From: Chitinophagaceae bacterium
GTDB taxonomy: Bacteria; Bacteroidota; Bacteroidia; Chitinophagales; Chitinophagaceae
Length of the DNA stretch: 64,000 bases
NCBI GenBank assembly: GCA_023229465.1
Contig: JALNZE010000007.1
Coordinates: 85,835 to 149,834, forward strand
Direction of reading: 5' to 3'
The notes under the pieces are model-generated. The model ran no database searches, was not told the DNA's origin, and worked only from the letters and a program-made list of their open reading frames with translations. A program made the translations under genes and the position numbers. Shown here one piece after another: positions 6,808-15,690 of the stretch. The first letter of the stretch is position 1, and each line of letters begins with the position of its first letter.

Positions 6808-8130
6808 TTACCTGGCCACAACGATTTTGTATTTGGTACCCTTTATTTTTTCGGACTGTACGAGGGGTAACAGGGTTTTTATTTTTTGTTTTTTTACGGC
6901 TACAAACGCATTATGGTCCTTTACGATAATTAAACCCATATCTGCTTTTTCGAGCTTGCCTTTTTGAGAGAGGAAGCCCACAATATCTACTTTATTCAGC
7001 TTATCTTTTTTACCACCATTAATATAAATCGTAACCCATTCGGCAGGTTTGGGCAGCTTTTGCCCGGCAGGAACCTCCAATACCGGCGGCCTTTGACTGA
7101 TATAATAAGGCATTGGCTCATCGTTATGCAGTAAAAGGTAAGCCGTTCCGGAAGCATCCATCCGGGCTGTGCGCCCATTGCGGTGTGTGAACTCTGTTTC
7201 TGTTGAAGGAAGATGGTAGTGCACAATGTGTTTGATCTCGGGAATATCCAGTCCGCGGGCGGCCAGATCAGTAGCTACTAAAAAACGTACGCTTCCGTTT
7301 CTGAATTGTATCAGTGTCTGCTCACGCTGCATCTGTTCCATACCACCATGAAAAACGGCGTTTTCGATCCCCATTTCTTTTAACATGGCACCGGTACGTT
7401 CCACGGCATCCCGATGGTTACAAAAGATAAGTACGGGCTCATCCTGAATATAACAAAGCAGATCAAATAGCCTGGTAACTTTATCTTTTTCGGTTGATAA
7501 AACCAGCTTCAAACTCAGTACCGCGGCCGATTCATGTTTTTCAATAAAATCCAGTACGGTTGCCTTGCCAATACCTGTAAATTCGGGAATGGGGATGCCG
7601 GCAGTAGCTGATACCAATACTCTTTTCCTGATATTAGGTAAGGAGGCGATGATGTATGACATTTCTTCTTCAAAACCCAGCGACAATGATTTATCAAATT
7701 CATCCAGGATTAAAGTGCTGATATTGACAACATCGAATGTGGCTCTTTTTATATGGTCACCAATACGACCGGGGGTACCGATCAGTAAGGCAGGGGGCTC
7801 GGTAAGATTCTGTATTTCTGTTTGCATATCATGACCGCCGTAGCAACAGCTCACTTTAAAGCCAGTGGCCATTTTTTTCCATACCTGTTCTATTTGAATT
7901 GCCAGTTCACGGGAAGGAACCAGTATCAGGCATTGAACGCCCCTGGTATCTTCTTTTAGTAACTGCCATACGGGTAATAAAAAACCAAGTGTTTTACCAG
8001 AACCGGTAGGTGATAGTAACAGGATATCATTATCAGACAGGATAGCAGCCGAAGCAGCTTCCTGCATCCGGTTAAGGGATGTAATGGAAAAATGAGAGAG
8101 GGTGGTCGAAAGACGTTCATTCAATTGCAT
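6808..8130 (-). CDS. DEAD-box RNA helicase with DbpA-type RNA-binding domain
   Basis: ATP-dependent RNA helicase, probably for rRNA or ribosome assembly. Visible motifs in order: Q-motif region (LNRMQEAASAA), Walker A SPTGSGKT, PSRELA, GTPGR, motif II DEFD in place of DEAD, SAT, ATDLAARGLD, and HRNGRTAR. The last ~70 residues (INGGKKDKLNKVDIVGFL...) match the DbpA C-terminal RNA-binding domain that recognises 23S rRNA in E. coli. I use the ATG at 8130 (440 residues); the open frame reaches a TTG at 8136. A TACCTTTG promoter-like element at 8134-8141 lies only 3 bases before this ATG, implying a near-leaderless message. Confidence 0.88.
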   Translation of the reverse strand: MQLNERLSTTLSHFSITSLNRMQEAASAAILSDNDILLLSPTGSGKTLGFLLPVWQLLKEDTRGVQCLILVPSRELAIQIEQVWKKMATGFKVSCCYGGHDMQTEIQNLTEPPALLIGTPGRIGDHIKRATFDVVNISTLILDEFDKSLSLGFEEEMSYIIASLPNIRKRVLVSATAGIPIPEFTGIGKATVLDFIEKHESAAVLSLKLVLSTEKDKVTRLFDLLCYIQDEPVLIFCNHRDAVERTGAMLKEMGIENAVFHGGMEQMQREQTLIQFRNGSVRFLVATDLAARGLDIPEIKHIVHYHLPSTETEFTHRNGRTARMDASGTAYLLLHNDEPMPYYISQRPPVLEVPAGQKLPKPAEWVTIYINGGKKDKLNKVDIVGFLSQKGKLEKADMGLIIVKDHNAFVAVKKQKIKTLLPLVQSEKIKGTKYKIVVAR

Positions 8131-8277
8131 TGGCAAAGGTAACTTTTTTTATTCAGGCAGGGGTCTTGCTGAGCAGAGTCATAAAGTAAAGCATAACAGC
8201 ACATTTTAATATCGAACAAGGAATATCGAATGAAGATGTGAAATACAATCAAGATATTTACAAAGTAAAATTCGACA

Positions 8278-8298
8278 AACTCCTAACTCCTAACTCCC
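8278..8298. repeat. CTCCTAA heptamer repeat
   Basis: Almost three copies of ACTCCTA directly abut the miaE start codon. The same family occurs at 51720-51742 (complement), 52675-52700, 53262-53287 and 57084-57105. Just before it (about 8205-8275) is an AATATCGAA-rich stretch of a kind I have seen between Bacteroidota genes. Confidence 0.8.
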
Positions 8299-8907
8299 AT
8301 GCCCCTCTCCGAACATACCAAAAACATCCTCGGCCTGCAACTGCCAACTGATCCGAGATGGGTTGACCTGGCGGGAATTTCGCTGGAAGCCATTCTTACT
8401 GACCATGCCTATTGTGAGCAAAAAGCAGCAACCACCTGCATTACCCTGATACAGCGGTATTCTGATAAAGTAAAACTGGTGTATGAGCTGGCGCCCATTG
8501 TTGCTGAGGAATGGGGGCATTTCAGGCTGGTACTGAATGAACTGAAAAAACGAAAACTAACACTGGGTAAGCAACGGAAAGATGCTTATGTAAATAAATT
8601 GATAGCGTTTCAGAAAAAAGGGGGTAGTCCGGAAGACCGTTTACTGGATCATTTATTAACCATGGCTTTGATTGAAGCAAGAAGTTGCGAGCGTTTTAAA
8701 AGATTAAGTGAGGGTTTACCCGATGCTTATCTGCAAAATTTTTATCGCCGCTTTATGGAAAGTGAGGCGGGGCATTATACGCTGTTTATCAACCTGGCCG
8801 AAACCTACCTTGGAAAAACCAAAGTAAAGAAGCGCTGGAAAGAATGGCTGGCCCATGAAACAGAGATCATGAAAGAGATTGAGGTTAGGGGCGACAGGAT
8901 ACATTAA
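8299..8907 (+). CDS. miaE: tRNA-(ms2io6A)-hydroxylase MiaE
   Basis: Non-haem diiron monooxygenase that hydroxylates the isopentenyl side chain of ms2i6A37 in tRNA. The 202-residue length is right for the family. The diiron ligands are visible as Glu/His motifs in a four-helix bundle: LEAILTDHAYCEQKAA, AEEWGHF, EARSCERF and ESEAGHYTLF. The protein is soluble and has no signal peptide. It stands alone on the plus strand, and a CTCCTAA repeat tract touches its start codon. The product name rests on motif recognition and family length. Confidence 0.92.
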   Translation: MPLSEHTKNILGLQLPTDPRWVDLAGISLEAILTDHAYCEQKAATTCITLIQRYSDKVKLVYELAPIVAEEWGHFRLVLNELKKRKLTLGKQRKDAYVNKLIAFQKKGGSPEDRLLDHLLTMALIEARSCERFKRLSEGLPDAYLQNFYRRFMESEAGHYTLFINLAETYLGKTKVKKRWKEWLAHETEIMKEIEVRGDRIH

Positions 8908-8945
8908 TCACTACCCGGAAAAATAAAACATTCTGCAAAACAGGC

Positions 8946-9941
8946 TTACCCTTTTTCAAAATACGAGATTTCATTTTCCAAATCCAGGTAGGGATGTTTC
9001 TCTTTCAGCAGCCTAGCTTTTGTTTGATAAGATGACAGGAAATGCCGGTGCTGCGTGGTGGAAGGATTAAAAGGTTTATGCTGACAGGCCAGATTGATTT
9101 CCGCGATCTCTTTCATTAATGACCTGGTTTCTTCGTTCATACAGGCTTCTGTAAATTTTTCCCAAACATATTGGGTAGCCTGGTAATTGGGATGTACAAG
9201 GTCCTCTGCATAAAAACGATAATCGCGCAGATCATCTATTACCAATTCATAGGCAGGAAAATAATAGGTTTGCCTGGTCTGCTCTACCAACTGGTGTACC
9301 GCCTGTATCAACACGGCTTTGCTGCGATTATTATCAATCATTCCTTCACGCAAATGCCTGACCGGACTGATGGTAAAGATTACCTGCAAACGCGGATTGA
9401 ACAGCGTAAGCTGTTGTAGCATAGCATTTATTATTTCAAAAGTTTCGGTAGCGGTCATTAATCGCCTGGCAAACCAATTAGCGGGCGCTTTGTGGTTATT
9501 GGCCGCTGTACTACCCTCTTCTGCAATGGCTGCCTGATCCGTTAAAGTATAGACCCAGGCAGAACCTAAAGTGATCAGCAGGTAGTCGGCCTGTTTCAGG
9601 TAAGCATGCGCATTGGCTGTGGAGGCGTTTATCTTCGCAACACAATCTTCCGCGGTGATGCCTGAGAAACGGCTATGGTGTTTCCAGCTATGCCAGGTTT
9701 CATTGTGTTGAAAAACATCGGTTACGGTTATTTGCCGGTTGTTGATATAACTATGTATGGCTTCTGCCACACTTACCGGATTAAACAGGATACCATTTGG
9801 ATTTTCGAGTGTTGTAAACTTATGCCGGCGCAGCTTCTCCCCTATATTTTCCGTAAAGCAGGAACCCATCAGCAGTAATGTATGCCGGTGATGGATGGGG
9901 GTGATTATTTTTTTGATGTCGAATTCTAAATGAAATTTCAT
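8946..9941 (-). CDS. GSCFA domain protein
   Basis: Member of the GSCFA family, related in fold to SGNH hydrolases, with no established substrate. The signature GSCFTENIGEKL is near the N-terminus (about residues 26-37), with later blocks PNGILFNPVSVAEAI and DLVHPNYQATQYVWEKF, the latter supplying an Asp-x-x-His pair typical of SGNH catalysis. Length 331 is normal for the family. No signal peptide is visible. It is convergent with miaE and lies downstream of the HMG-CoA lyase gene on the same strand. Confidence 0.88.
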   Translation of the reverse strand: MKFHLEFDIKKIITPIHHRHTLLLMGSCFTENIGEKLRRHKFTTLENPNGILFNPVSVAEAIHSYINNRQITVTDVFQHNETWHSWKHHSRFSGITAEDCVAKINASTANAHAYLKQADYLLITLGSAWVYTLTDQAAIAEEGSTAANNHKAPANWFARRLMTATETFEIINAMLQQLTLFNPRLQVIFTISPVRHLREGMIDNNRSKAVLIQAVHQLVEQTRQTYYFPAYELVIDDLRDYRFYAEDLVHPNYQATQYVWEKFTEACMNEETRSLMKEIAEINLACQHKPFNPSTTQHRHFLSSYQTKARLLKEKHPYLDLENEISYFEKG

Positions 9942-9960
9942 GTGACCATTTTATTTTTTT

Positions 9961-9990
9961 TTGCCACCAAGGCTCAAAGGAGCACAAAGA
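9961..9990. repeat. CCACCAAGGC-type dispersed repeat
   Basis: CCACCAAGGCTCAAAGGAGCACAAAG fills the spacer between the HMG-CoA lyase stop and the GSCFA start. It looks like a dispersed intergenic sequence I have seen in many Bacteroidota genomes. That similarity is recalled, not searched. Confidence 0.45.
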
Positions 9991-9997
9991 AAACAAT

Positions 9998-10903
9998 TTA
10001 GATAAATATTTCATCCGCCAACTGAAGGCTCTCTGATAATGCATCTTTGCTGAGCCCCAGTAACAAACCTTTTTCTTCCAGATAGGGAATCAGTAATGCT
10101 GTATCCATATTACCCACCAGTTCGTTCTGTGCCATGGGGCAACCGCCGATACCTTTCAGTGCCCCGTCAAATCTTTGGCAGCCCGCAGCTAAAGCAGCAT
10201 CCACTTTTAATTTCCAGTCAGAAGCGGTTGAATGCAAATGTACCCCAACGGTAACTGCTGGATACCGGGGAATTAAAGTACTGAGCGCCCATTGAATCTG
10301 TTCCGGTGTGGCCATTCCTACCGTATCTGCCAACGATAGAATTTTTATTTCTCTCTTCACCATTTCATTGGCCCAGTGCAACAATATTTCTTCATTGTAG
10401 CTATCTCCATAAGGATTTCCAAAGCCCATACTCAGGTATACAACCAATTGCTTATTATGCTTAATGCATAGCTCCTGTATCGCTTCTACCCGTTTCAGAC
10501 TTTCTTCCATACCGCTGTTGGTATTGCGCAGTTGAAAAGTGGGTGATATTGAAAATGGAAAACCGAGATAACTGATTTCATCATACACTATAGCTTCCTC
10601 TGCACCCCGTAAATTGGCAACAATGGCGAGCAGTTTTGTGTGGCTGTTGGTTATATCCAGTTTTCCTATCACCTCTTTGGTATCAGCCATTTGCGGAATG
10701 GCTTTTGGCGAAACAAAACTGCCAAAATCAAGGGTATCAAAGCCAACTTTTAATAAGGCATTGATGTATTTTATTTTTTGAATAGTAGGAATAAACGTAC
10801 GCCAGCCCTGCATCGCATCGCGGGGGCATTCTACGAGGGTGAGGGGTGAATCGTGAGACGTGAGTCGTGAGTCGTGCGTATGATCGCCCATATTCATTAC
10901 CAA
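9998..10903 (-). CDS. Hydroxymethylglutaryl-CoA lyase
   Basis: Cleaves HMG-CoA to acetoacetate and acetyl-CoA, the last step of leucine breakdown. It is a DRE-TIM-type metalloenzyme: VECPRDAMQG supplies the Arg-Asp pair, VHLHSTASD the metal-binding histidines, and KGIGGCPMAQNELVGN the catalytic cysteine loop. The core starts at about residue 24. The preceding MVMNMGDHTHDSRLTSHDSPLT is mostly encoded by a CGTGAGT-type tandem repeat (10839-10879). No start codon lies between the repeat and the conserved core, so translation must begin at one of three ATGs (10903, 10897 or 10891) and pass through the repeat. Length is otherwise normal. Confidence 0.9.
   Translation of the reverse strand: MVMNMGDHTHDSRLTSHDSPLTLVECPRDAMQGWRTFIPTIQKIKYINALLKVGFDTLDFGSFVSPKAIPQMADTKEVIGKLDITNSHTKLLAIVANLRGAEEAIVYDEISYLGFPFSISPTFQLRNTNSGMEESLKRVEAIQELCIKHNKQLVVYLSMGFGNPYGDSYNEEILLHWANEMVKREIKILSLADTVGMATPEQIQWALSTLIPRYPAVTVGVHLHSTASDWKLKVDAALAAGCQRFDGALKGIGGCPMAQNELVGNMDTALLIPYLEEKGLLLGLSKDALSESLQLADEIFI
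10839..10879. repeat. GTGAGTC tandem repeat inside the HMG-CoA lyase N-terminus
   Basis: Five imperfect copies of a GTGAGAC/GTGAGTC/GTGAATC heptamer, the same family as at 1148-1206. On the minus strand they are translated as HDSRLTSHDSPLT. Confidence 0.8.
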
Positions 10904-10942
10904 TTAGTAATCCAATAAACTAATAAACCAGTAAACCAATTC
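10901..10942. repeat. CCAATAAA/CTAATAAA tandem repeat
   Basis: Units such as CCAATTAGTAAT, CCAATAAA, CTAATAAA and CCAGTAAA fill the gap between the rlmB stop and the HMG-CoA lyase start. Another short-unit filler tract, of yet another sequence. Confidence 0.6.
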
Positions 10943-11689
10943 CTACTTACCCATCCTATGCTTTAATGCTTCATACAAGATAATCCCGGAAGCAACAGAA
11001 ACATTGAATGAATCAAAGCCGCCTGCCATAGGTATTTTAAAAAAATGATCGGCGGCTTTGGCCAGATGGGGTTGAACGCCTTTTCCTTCATCGCCTAAAA
11101 TAATACAACAGGGATCCTCAAAGGGTAGTTCAAACACATTTTCTGTGGCACGCATTTCACTGGTAAATACTTTAATGCCATTGAGGTGAAGGTCATCCAC
11201 TGCTTTCAATAAACTATTTACCCGGCAAACATGAATCAATTCCAGTGCGCCCGCGCTGCTTTTCATAGCTTCTTCATTTAAGGCGCCCACGCCTTTGTCT
11301 GGAATGATCAAAGCCTGTGCGCCGCAACATACCGCGCTTCTGGCAATGGCTCCGATATTACGAACATCAGTAACACCATCCAACATTAGAAATAAAGGAA
11401 GCTCTCCATTCGAAACCACATGGTCGATTACCTGTTGCAAATCCATATAGGCCACTCTCGCAACAATGGCAAGTACCCCCTGGTGGTTTGCTTTGGTCAT
11501 CCCATTCAGTTTTTCAACGGGCACTACCTGGATTGGGATATTTTTTTCTCGGGATAGCTGCCGAATGGTATTGATGATATCACCAACGGTATTTTTCTGG
11601 AGCAGGATTTTATCAATTGATTTTCCTGATTGCAGGGCCTCTACCAGTGGCTGACGACCTATAATAAGTGAACTTTGTTTAAGAGACAT
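10943..11689 (-). CDS. rlmB: TrmH/SpoU family 23S rRNA 2'-O-methyltransferase (RlmB type)
   Basis: SPOUT-fold methyltransferase using SAM to methylate a ribose 2'-OH, most likely 23S G2251. Length (248 residues) and the N-terminal substrate-binding domain (IIGRQPLVEALQSGKSIDKILLQ) fit RlmB rather than the shorter TrmL group. SPOUT motifs: DVRNIGAIARSAVCCGA (motif 1), IILGDEGKGV (motif 2) and GGFDSFNVSVASGIILYE (motif 3). I use the ATG at 11689 (MSLKQSSLI); an ATG two codons upstream is possible. It is 5 bases from the Nudix stop, so the two are probably cotranscribed. Confidence 0.9.
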   Translation of the reverse strand: MSLKQSSLIIGRQPLVEALQSGKSIDKILLQKNTVGDIINTIRQLSREKNIPIQVVPVEKLNGMTKANHQGVLAIVARVAYMDLQQVIDHVVSNGELPLFLMLDGVTDVRNIGAIARSAVCCGAQALIIPDKGVGALNEEAMKSSAGALELIHVCRVNSLLKAVDDLHLNGIKVFTSEMRATENVFELPFEDPCCIILGDEGKGVQPHLAKAADHFFKIPMAGGFDSFNVSVASGIILYEALKHRMGK

Positions 11690-11700
11690 GGGCAAATGTA

Positions 11701-12258
11701 TTACTTCAGTTTTCCTTCCGCGAAAAGGATTTTTACTTTTAATATGGCTGCAACACTCATTGAATCTGTGATGACCCCTTCGTCTACCATCCGGTAAGCC
11801 TCATCGAAAGGAATTTTTTTAATAACCAGTTTTTCGGTTTCTTCCGGTTCAGCATCCTGCTGCTTCAAATCCATCGCGAGAAAAATGATCGCCAGTTCAT
11901 CACTAACAGAATTAGATAAATGCATTTGTAACAATGGCTGCCAATGTGCAGCAACCAGTCCTGTTTCTTCTTTCAATTCTCTCTGTACATTTTCCAGTGG
12001 ATCTGTTCCTTCGGGAGCGCCTCCTTCCGGTATTTCCCAGCTAAATACATTTGTAGGAAACCGGTATTGTCCTACGAGGTACGTATTCCTCTCTTCATCC
12101 AATACAATCGCGCCTACTGCCAGGTTTTTAAAATGAACGGTACCATAAATACCTTTACCACCGCCTGGATTAATTACATCAAATTCAGTAAGCCTGATCC
12201 AGGGATTTTCATACACCATTTTTTCTGCAGTAACCATCCATGGATTTGTATGCATCAT
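11701..12258 (-). CDS. Nudix hydrolase, ADP-ribose pyrophosphatase-like
   Basis: Hydrolyses a nucleoside diphosphate linked to another moiety; the ADP-ribose/ADP-sugar type is suggested by length (185) and the N-terminal dimer strand region (VYENPWIRLTEFDVINPGG). The Nudix box reads GGAPEGT then ENVQRELKEETGLV: the metal-binding REL-x-EE-x-G part is intact but the first conserved Glu is replaced by Thr. No signal peptide. It lies between the four-helix membrane protein (2-base gap) and rlmB, forming a tight minus-strand cluster. Confidence 0.85.
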   Translation of the reverse strand: MMHTNPWMVTAEKMVYENPWIRLTEFDVINPGGGKGIYGTVHFKNLAVGAIVLDEERNTYLVGQYRFPTNVFSWEIPEGGAPEGTDPLENVQRELKEETGLVAAHWQPLLQMHLSNSVSDELAIIFLAMDLKQQDAEPEETEKLVIKKIPFDEAYRMVDEGVITDSMSVAAILKVKILFAEGKLK

Positions 12259-12260
12259 TA

Positions 12261-12758
12261 TTATTTGTTTTTTCTGATGGCAAAAGGCAGCGAAATAAGC
12301 AAATACGATATCACCAACGCTGCTAAAGAAAATTTAGTAACTGCACAGTAATACGTAAGCTGCAAAGAGGCCGGATTAAAATGGCCCGCAACGCTTTGCA
12401 ACATGAGCAAATTTTCTGCAATATCCAGTACACCTGCCAGGTAGGCCAGCCTGGCCAGCCAGAGTCCTGCTTTACGACCCATCCCCACCGGCCATTTCAT
12501 GGCGCAAAACTCGGCAGCCACCGAAAGAAAAGTAACGTAAGCAACAATGAATAAAAAATCGAGCCAAACATTCATCTTCACAACAGATATCTCCCAACCA
12601 ATTAATAAATCATGCAGCTTCTGAGGGGTATTTGCAAATTCAAGGTCAACGATGGCTCTGGGACTGTTTACAGTTTTCAGGCTACCACCCTGCCAGCGCA
12701 TTAGCATAAACATGAGGAATAAGGCGATGGCTGAAACCGATAAATTTTTCTTCATCAC
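12261..12758 (-). CDS. Four-helix membrane protein, hypothetical
   Basis: No family recognised. The 165-residue product has four likely membrane helices (about residues 7-22, 63-82, 97-118 and 137-157), with the segment ARLAYLAGVLDIAENLLML between the second and third. Such a pattern is common in unstudied Bacteroidota membrane proteins. It abuts the Nudix gene with a 2-base gap, so it probably shares its transcript. Function cannot be inferred. Confidence 0.65.
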   Translation of the reverse strand: MMKKNLSVSAIALFLMFMLMRWQGGSLKTVNSPRAIVDLEFANTPQKLHDLLIGWEISVVKMNVWLDFLFIVAYVTFLSVAAEFCAMKWPVGMGRKAGLWLARLAYLAGVLDIAENLLMLQSVAGHFNPASLQLTYYCAVTKFSLAALVISYLLISLPFAIRKNK

Positions 12759-12840
12759 AAATGATATTTAGTTAGCAATGCTTACCAAACAGCTTTAGGT
12801 ATTTTAAGATAGGCCGCTGTAATGGTACCCTAAAAATAAA

Positions 12841-12868
12841 CAACCTCTGCTCAAAAGAACAGAGGTTG
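12841..12868 (-). terminator. Intrinsic terminator of metK
   Basis: Perfect 9-bp stem CAACCTCTG/CAGAGGTTG with a 10-base loop. It is followed on the minus strand by TTTATTTTTAG and lies 26 bases past the metK stop codon. Confidence 0.85.
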
Positions 12869-12893
12869 CGGTTATTTCTTTACTGGGATGTTA

Positions 12894-14147
12894 TTATTTG
12901 AGACTGAATGCCTTTTTTACTTTGCCTACATAATCCAGTTTCTCCCAGGTAAACAGTTCTACTTTCATTTTTTTCACTTTACCATTGGGCAAAATGAATT
13001 CTTTGGTTACCACTTCATTTTTACGGCCCATATGTCCATAAGCGGCGGTTTCGCTGTACATAGGCGTTCTGAGTTTCAAACGCTGTTCAATGAAGTAAGG
13101 ACGCAGGTCGAAAACAGATTCTACAATCTTACCAATCTGACCATCTGTAAGCTGAACTTTGGAAGTACCATAGGTATTAACGTTGATAGAAGTGGGTTGA
13201 GCCACACCAATAGCGTACGAAACCTGAACCAATACTTCATCGGCAACACCGGCAGCCACCAGGTTCTTAGCTATATGTCGTGTTGCATAAGCTGCGGAGC
13301 GGTCAACCTTGCTTGGGTCTTTTCCGCTGAAGGCGCCACCACCGTGCGCACCTTTACCACCGTAGGTATCAACAATAATTTTACGGCCGGTTAAACCTGT
13401 ATCACCATGCGGACCACCAATTACGAACTTTCCGGTAGGGTTGATATGATATTTTATTTTATCATTAAACAGTTTGGCATATTTCTTATACTTCGATTTT
13501 ACCCTTGGTATCAGAATATTAATAATATCTTCTTTGATCCTGGCCAGCATTTTGGCTTCAGAATCAAAATCATCGTGTTGGGTAGAAACCACAATCGCGT
13601 CTATACGTACAGGTTTATTATTATCATCGTACTCCAATGTTACCTGGCTTTTTGCATCAGGGCGGAGGTATTTGATCTGTTTGTTCTCTCTGCGCAGGGC
13701 TGCGAGTTCAATCAGGATTTTATGGGCCAGGTCAAGGGCCAATGGCATATAATCGTCGGTTTCATTGGTAGCATACCCAAACATCATCCCCTGGTCGCCA
13801 GCGCCCTGTTCTTCTTTTTTCTTTTTGTCAACGCCCTGGTTAATATCTGCAGACTGCTCATGAATAGCAGATAAGATTCCACAGCTATTTGCTTCAAACA
13901 TATATTCACTCTTGGTATACCCGATTTTACGGATTACGCCACGGGCAATTTCCTGAACATCTAAATAAGCTTTTGATTTTACTTCTCCGGCCAATACTAC
14001 CTGCCCGGTAGTTACCAATGTTTCACAAGCCACTTTTGATTGTGGGTCAAATGCAAGAAAATTATCTATAAGCGCATCAGAAATCTGATCAGCCAGTTTA
14101 TCCGGATGTCCTTCAGAAACGCTCTCAGAAGTAAACAAATAAGGCAT
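12894..14147 (-). CDS. metK: S-adenosylmethionine synthetase
   Basis: Makes SAM from methionine and ATP. The 417-residue product has the family landmarks: [17 protein letters not shown] at the N-terminus, [14 protein letters not shown], and [18 protein letters not shown] with the phosphate-binding loop. Length is slightly above the typical ~385-400; the extra is a lysine-rich insertion (about residues 105-115, [11 protein letters not shown]) and a slightly longer tail. It has its own candidate promoter (14170-14177) and a strong terminator (12841-12868), so it is probably a single-gene unit. No SAM-sensing riboswitch fits in the short leader. Confidence 0.98.
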   Translation of the reverse strand: MPYLFTSESVSEGHPDKLADQISDALIDNFLAFDPQSKVACETLVTTGQVVLAGEVKSKAYLDVQEIARGVIRKIGYTKSEYMFEANSCGILSAIHEQSADINQGVDKKKKEEQGAGDQGMMFGYATNETDDYMPLALDLAHKILIELAALRRENKQIKYLRPDAKSQVTLEYDDNNKPVRIDAIVVSTQHDDFDSEAKMLARIKEDIINILIPRVKSKYKKYAKLFNDKIKYHINPTGKFVIGGPHGDTGLTGRKIIVDTYGGKGAHGGGAFSGKDPSKVDRSAAYATRHIAKNLVAAGVADEVLVQVSYAIGVAQPTSINVNTYGTSKVQLTDGQIGKIVESVFDLRPYFIEQRLKLRTPMYSETAAYGHMGRKNEVVTKEFILPNGKVKKMKVELFTWEKLDYVGKVKKAFSLK

Positions 14148-14169
14148 ATAATATAAAATTTAATGGTTG

Positions 14170-14177
14170 CAAATATA
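14170..14177 (-). promoter_or_regulatory. Candidate metK promoter (-7 element)
   Basis: The minus strand reads TATATTTG, an exact TAnnTTTG match ending 22 bases before the metK ATG. TCTG at 14197-14200 sits at the 19-base spacing expected for the -33 TTTG box, with one mismatch. Confidence 0.5.
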
Positions 14178-14195
14178 TAATATCCAACAATACTA

Positions 14196-15680
14196 TCAGA
14201 TACGTGAGAAAATAATTCTCAACCGCATCCTGAACCGGGTATGTGATCCACCGCCTAATCTGATCCTGCCATCTCCCACATCATTGCCGCCGGATGGGCT
14301 CATGTAATAAGTTTGTGAAAAGGTATTACCCGGGTAAGGTGGCGTATACAGCAAAGAATCATTGGAGGGTGCTGAAAGACGAAGGGTGAAAGAAGTATCT
14401 TTCCTGGTAACGATACCCTGGATATAACGACTGATATCAAATGTATAAGAGGCAATTCTGTCGTAACCGGGTACTGATTTGGATACCAGATAACCGCCGA
14501 ATGCAGCGGTATTCGCTCCTGAAGAACTCAATATATAATCATTGGGAATATTCCGTTTACTATTACGTGCGGAATCAAACGCAGTTAATAACAGGATTTT
14601 GGGGGGTAACATCTGGGTTTCAATGGTAGGAAGGTTTGCATCATCCGGCACCTGCTCTGTTATCAGTTCTGCCCTGTGAATGATACGGTTGCTCATACTT
14701 TGTAAGCCCGGAATTTTTATTCTTACATAGGTACCGGGAGTGGTTTGAACATATACCAGTGAATCCGGTTTAGCCGTTGTAGTTAGATGTTTCGCGGCAT
14801 CTGATCCTGAGCGGTCACGCAATACCAGGTTTGCATCTCCGCTATAAGAAGTGCTGAATTTTAAATAAGCTACTGAGGTATCTCTTTTAGTAGCGCCGGT
14901 TGAACTGGAACTGTAATAGAGGGCAAATTTTGTATTGGTATCCGCCAGGTTAATCTTTAATAAAGCATTAGCAGAAGTACCGGTATTTGCTGTGATGGCA
15001 AAACCTGCGAAATAGGTTCTGAATGCAGAATCAGAAATGTAGGCGTTAGTAGAATCATAATCCTTTAAAAACCTTTTAGCCACAGACGCATTTAAACGAA
15101 AACGAATCTGATTAGTAGCATCTTCGTACCGGTTCTTAACAGAATCACCCATTCGCCTGATATCAACATTTATTGAATTGCCCAATGACTGTACCAGGTT
15201 AAAGTTATGGCTGGCCGCGTAATTAGCGGGATAGGCATTGAAAATATTGAGGGGTGTATTTTTATCAATCTCAAAAACATTCAACCGCAGGGGCTGGGTA
15301 GAATCTCCATAAAAGCCGCGATAGCTTACTATCAATACAGCCGAGTCAACCACTAGGCTGTCTTTATTACCGGGAATATAATAGGGGTATGAACCGGGTT
15401 TCAGTTCAAAGAACATGGAAGCCGTTGTTTTTCCGAAAATAGGGTCGTTGGTAATGGTACCTAATAAGTGATTATCCCCTTTATAAATTCTGGTTGAATC
15501 GGTGTCTTCAAAACTGTCTGTAATCACATCCAGTAAGGTATCCCTGGTATTAACGCCGTCGATAGCCGGTATCAGTCCGCTACCAATATCGGTAGAAGAG
15601 ATACGCGTACAGCCCGAACCAAACGCTATCAAAAAAATACTGGAAATGACTATTCTACGCAGCGTAAAAAATGAATGCAT
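14196..15680 (-). CDS. DUF4270 family lipoprotein
   Basis: Member of a Bacteroidota-specific family of unknown function; probably an envelope lipoprotein. The N-terminus is a signal sequence (RRIVISSIFLIAFGSGC) with a Cys at the end of the hydrophobic stretch, then SSTDIGSGLIPAIDGVNTRDT and the family segment YKGDNHLLGTITNDPIFGKT, which recurs at the start of DUF4270 proteins. The remainder is beta-rich and repetitive. It lies 10 bases after the GlgA-like gene on the same strand, a pairing I recall from other Bacteroidota genomes. No catalytic motif is visible. Confidence 0.85.
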   Translation of the reverse strand: MHSFFTLRRIVISSIFLIAFGSGCTRISSTDIGSGLIPAIDGVNTRDTLLDVITDSFEDTDSTRIYKGDNHLLGTITNDPIFGKTTASMFFELKPGSYPYYIPGNKDSLVVDSAVLIVSYRGFYGDSTQPLRLNVFEIDKNTPLNIFNAYPANYAASHNFNLVQSLGNSINVDIRRMGDSVKNRYEDATNQIRFRLNASVAKRFLKDYDSTNAYISDSAFRTYFAGFAITANTGTSANALLKINLADTNTKFALYYSSSSTGATKRDTSVAYLKFSTSYSGDANLVLRDRSGSDAAKHLTTTAKPDSLVYVQTTPGTYVRIKIPGLQSMSNRIIHRAELITEQVPDDANLPTIETQMLPPKILLLTAFDSARNSKRNIPNDYILSSSGANTAAFGGYLVSKSVPGYDRIASYTFDISRYIQGIVTRKDTSFTLRLSAPSNDSLLYTPPYPGNTFSQTYYMSPSGGNDVGDGRIRLGGGSHTRFRMRLRIIFSRI

Positions 15681-15690
15681 GTGTTAGTAA

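Noticed and set aside
12888..13394. 168-codon frame antisense to metK, and a 155-codon frame at 13407-13874
   Set aside because: Antisense shadows of the conserved metK codons; no recognisable protein features.
14148..14195. SAM riboswitch upstream of metK
   Set aside because: The gap is 48 bases and the likely leader under 20; no riboswitch fold can fit.
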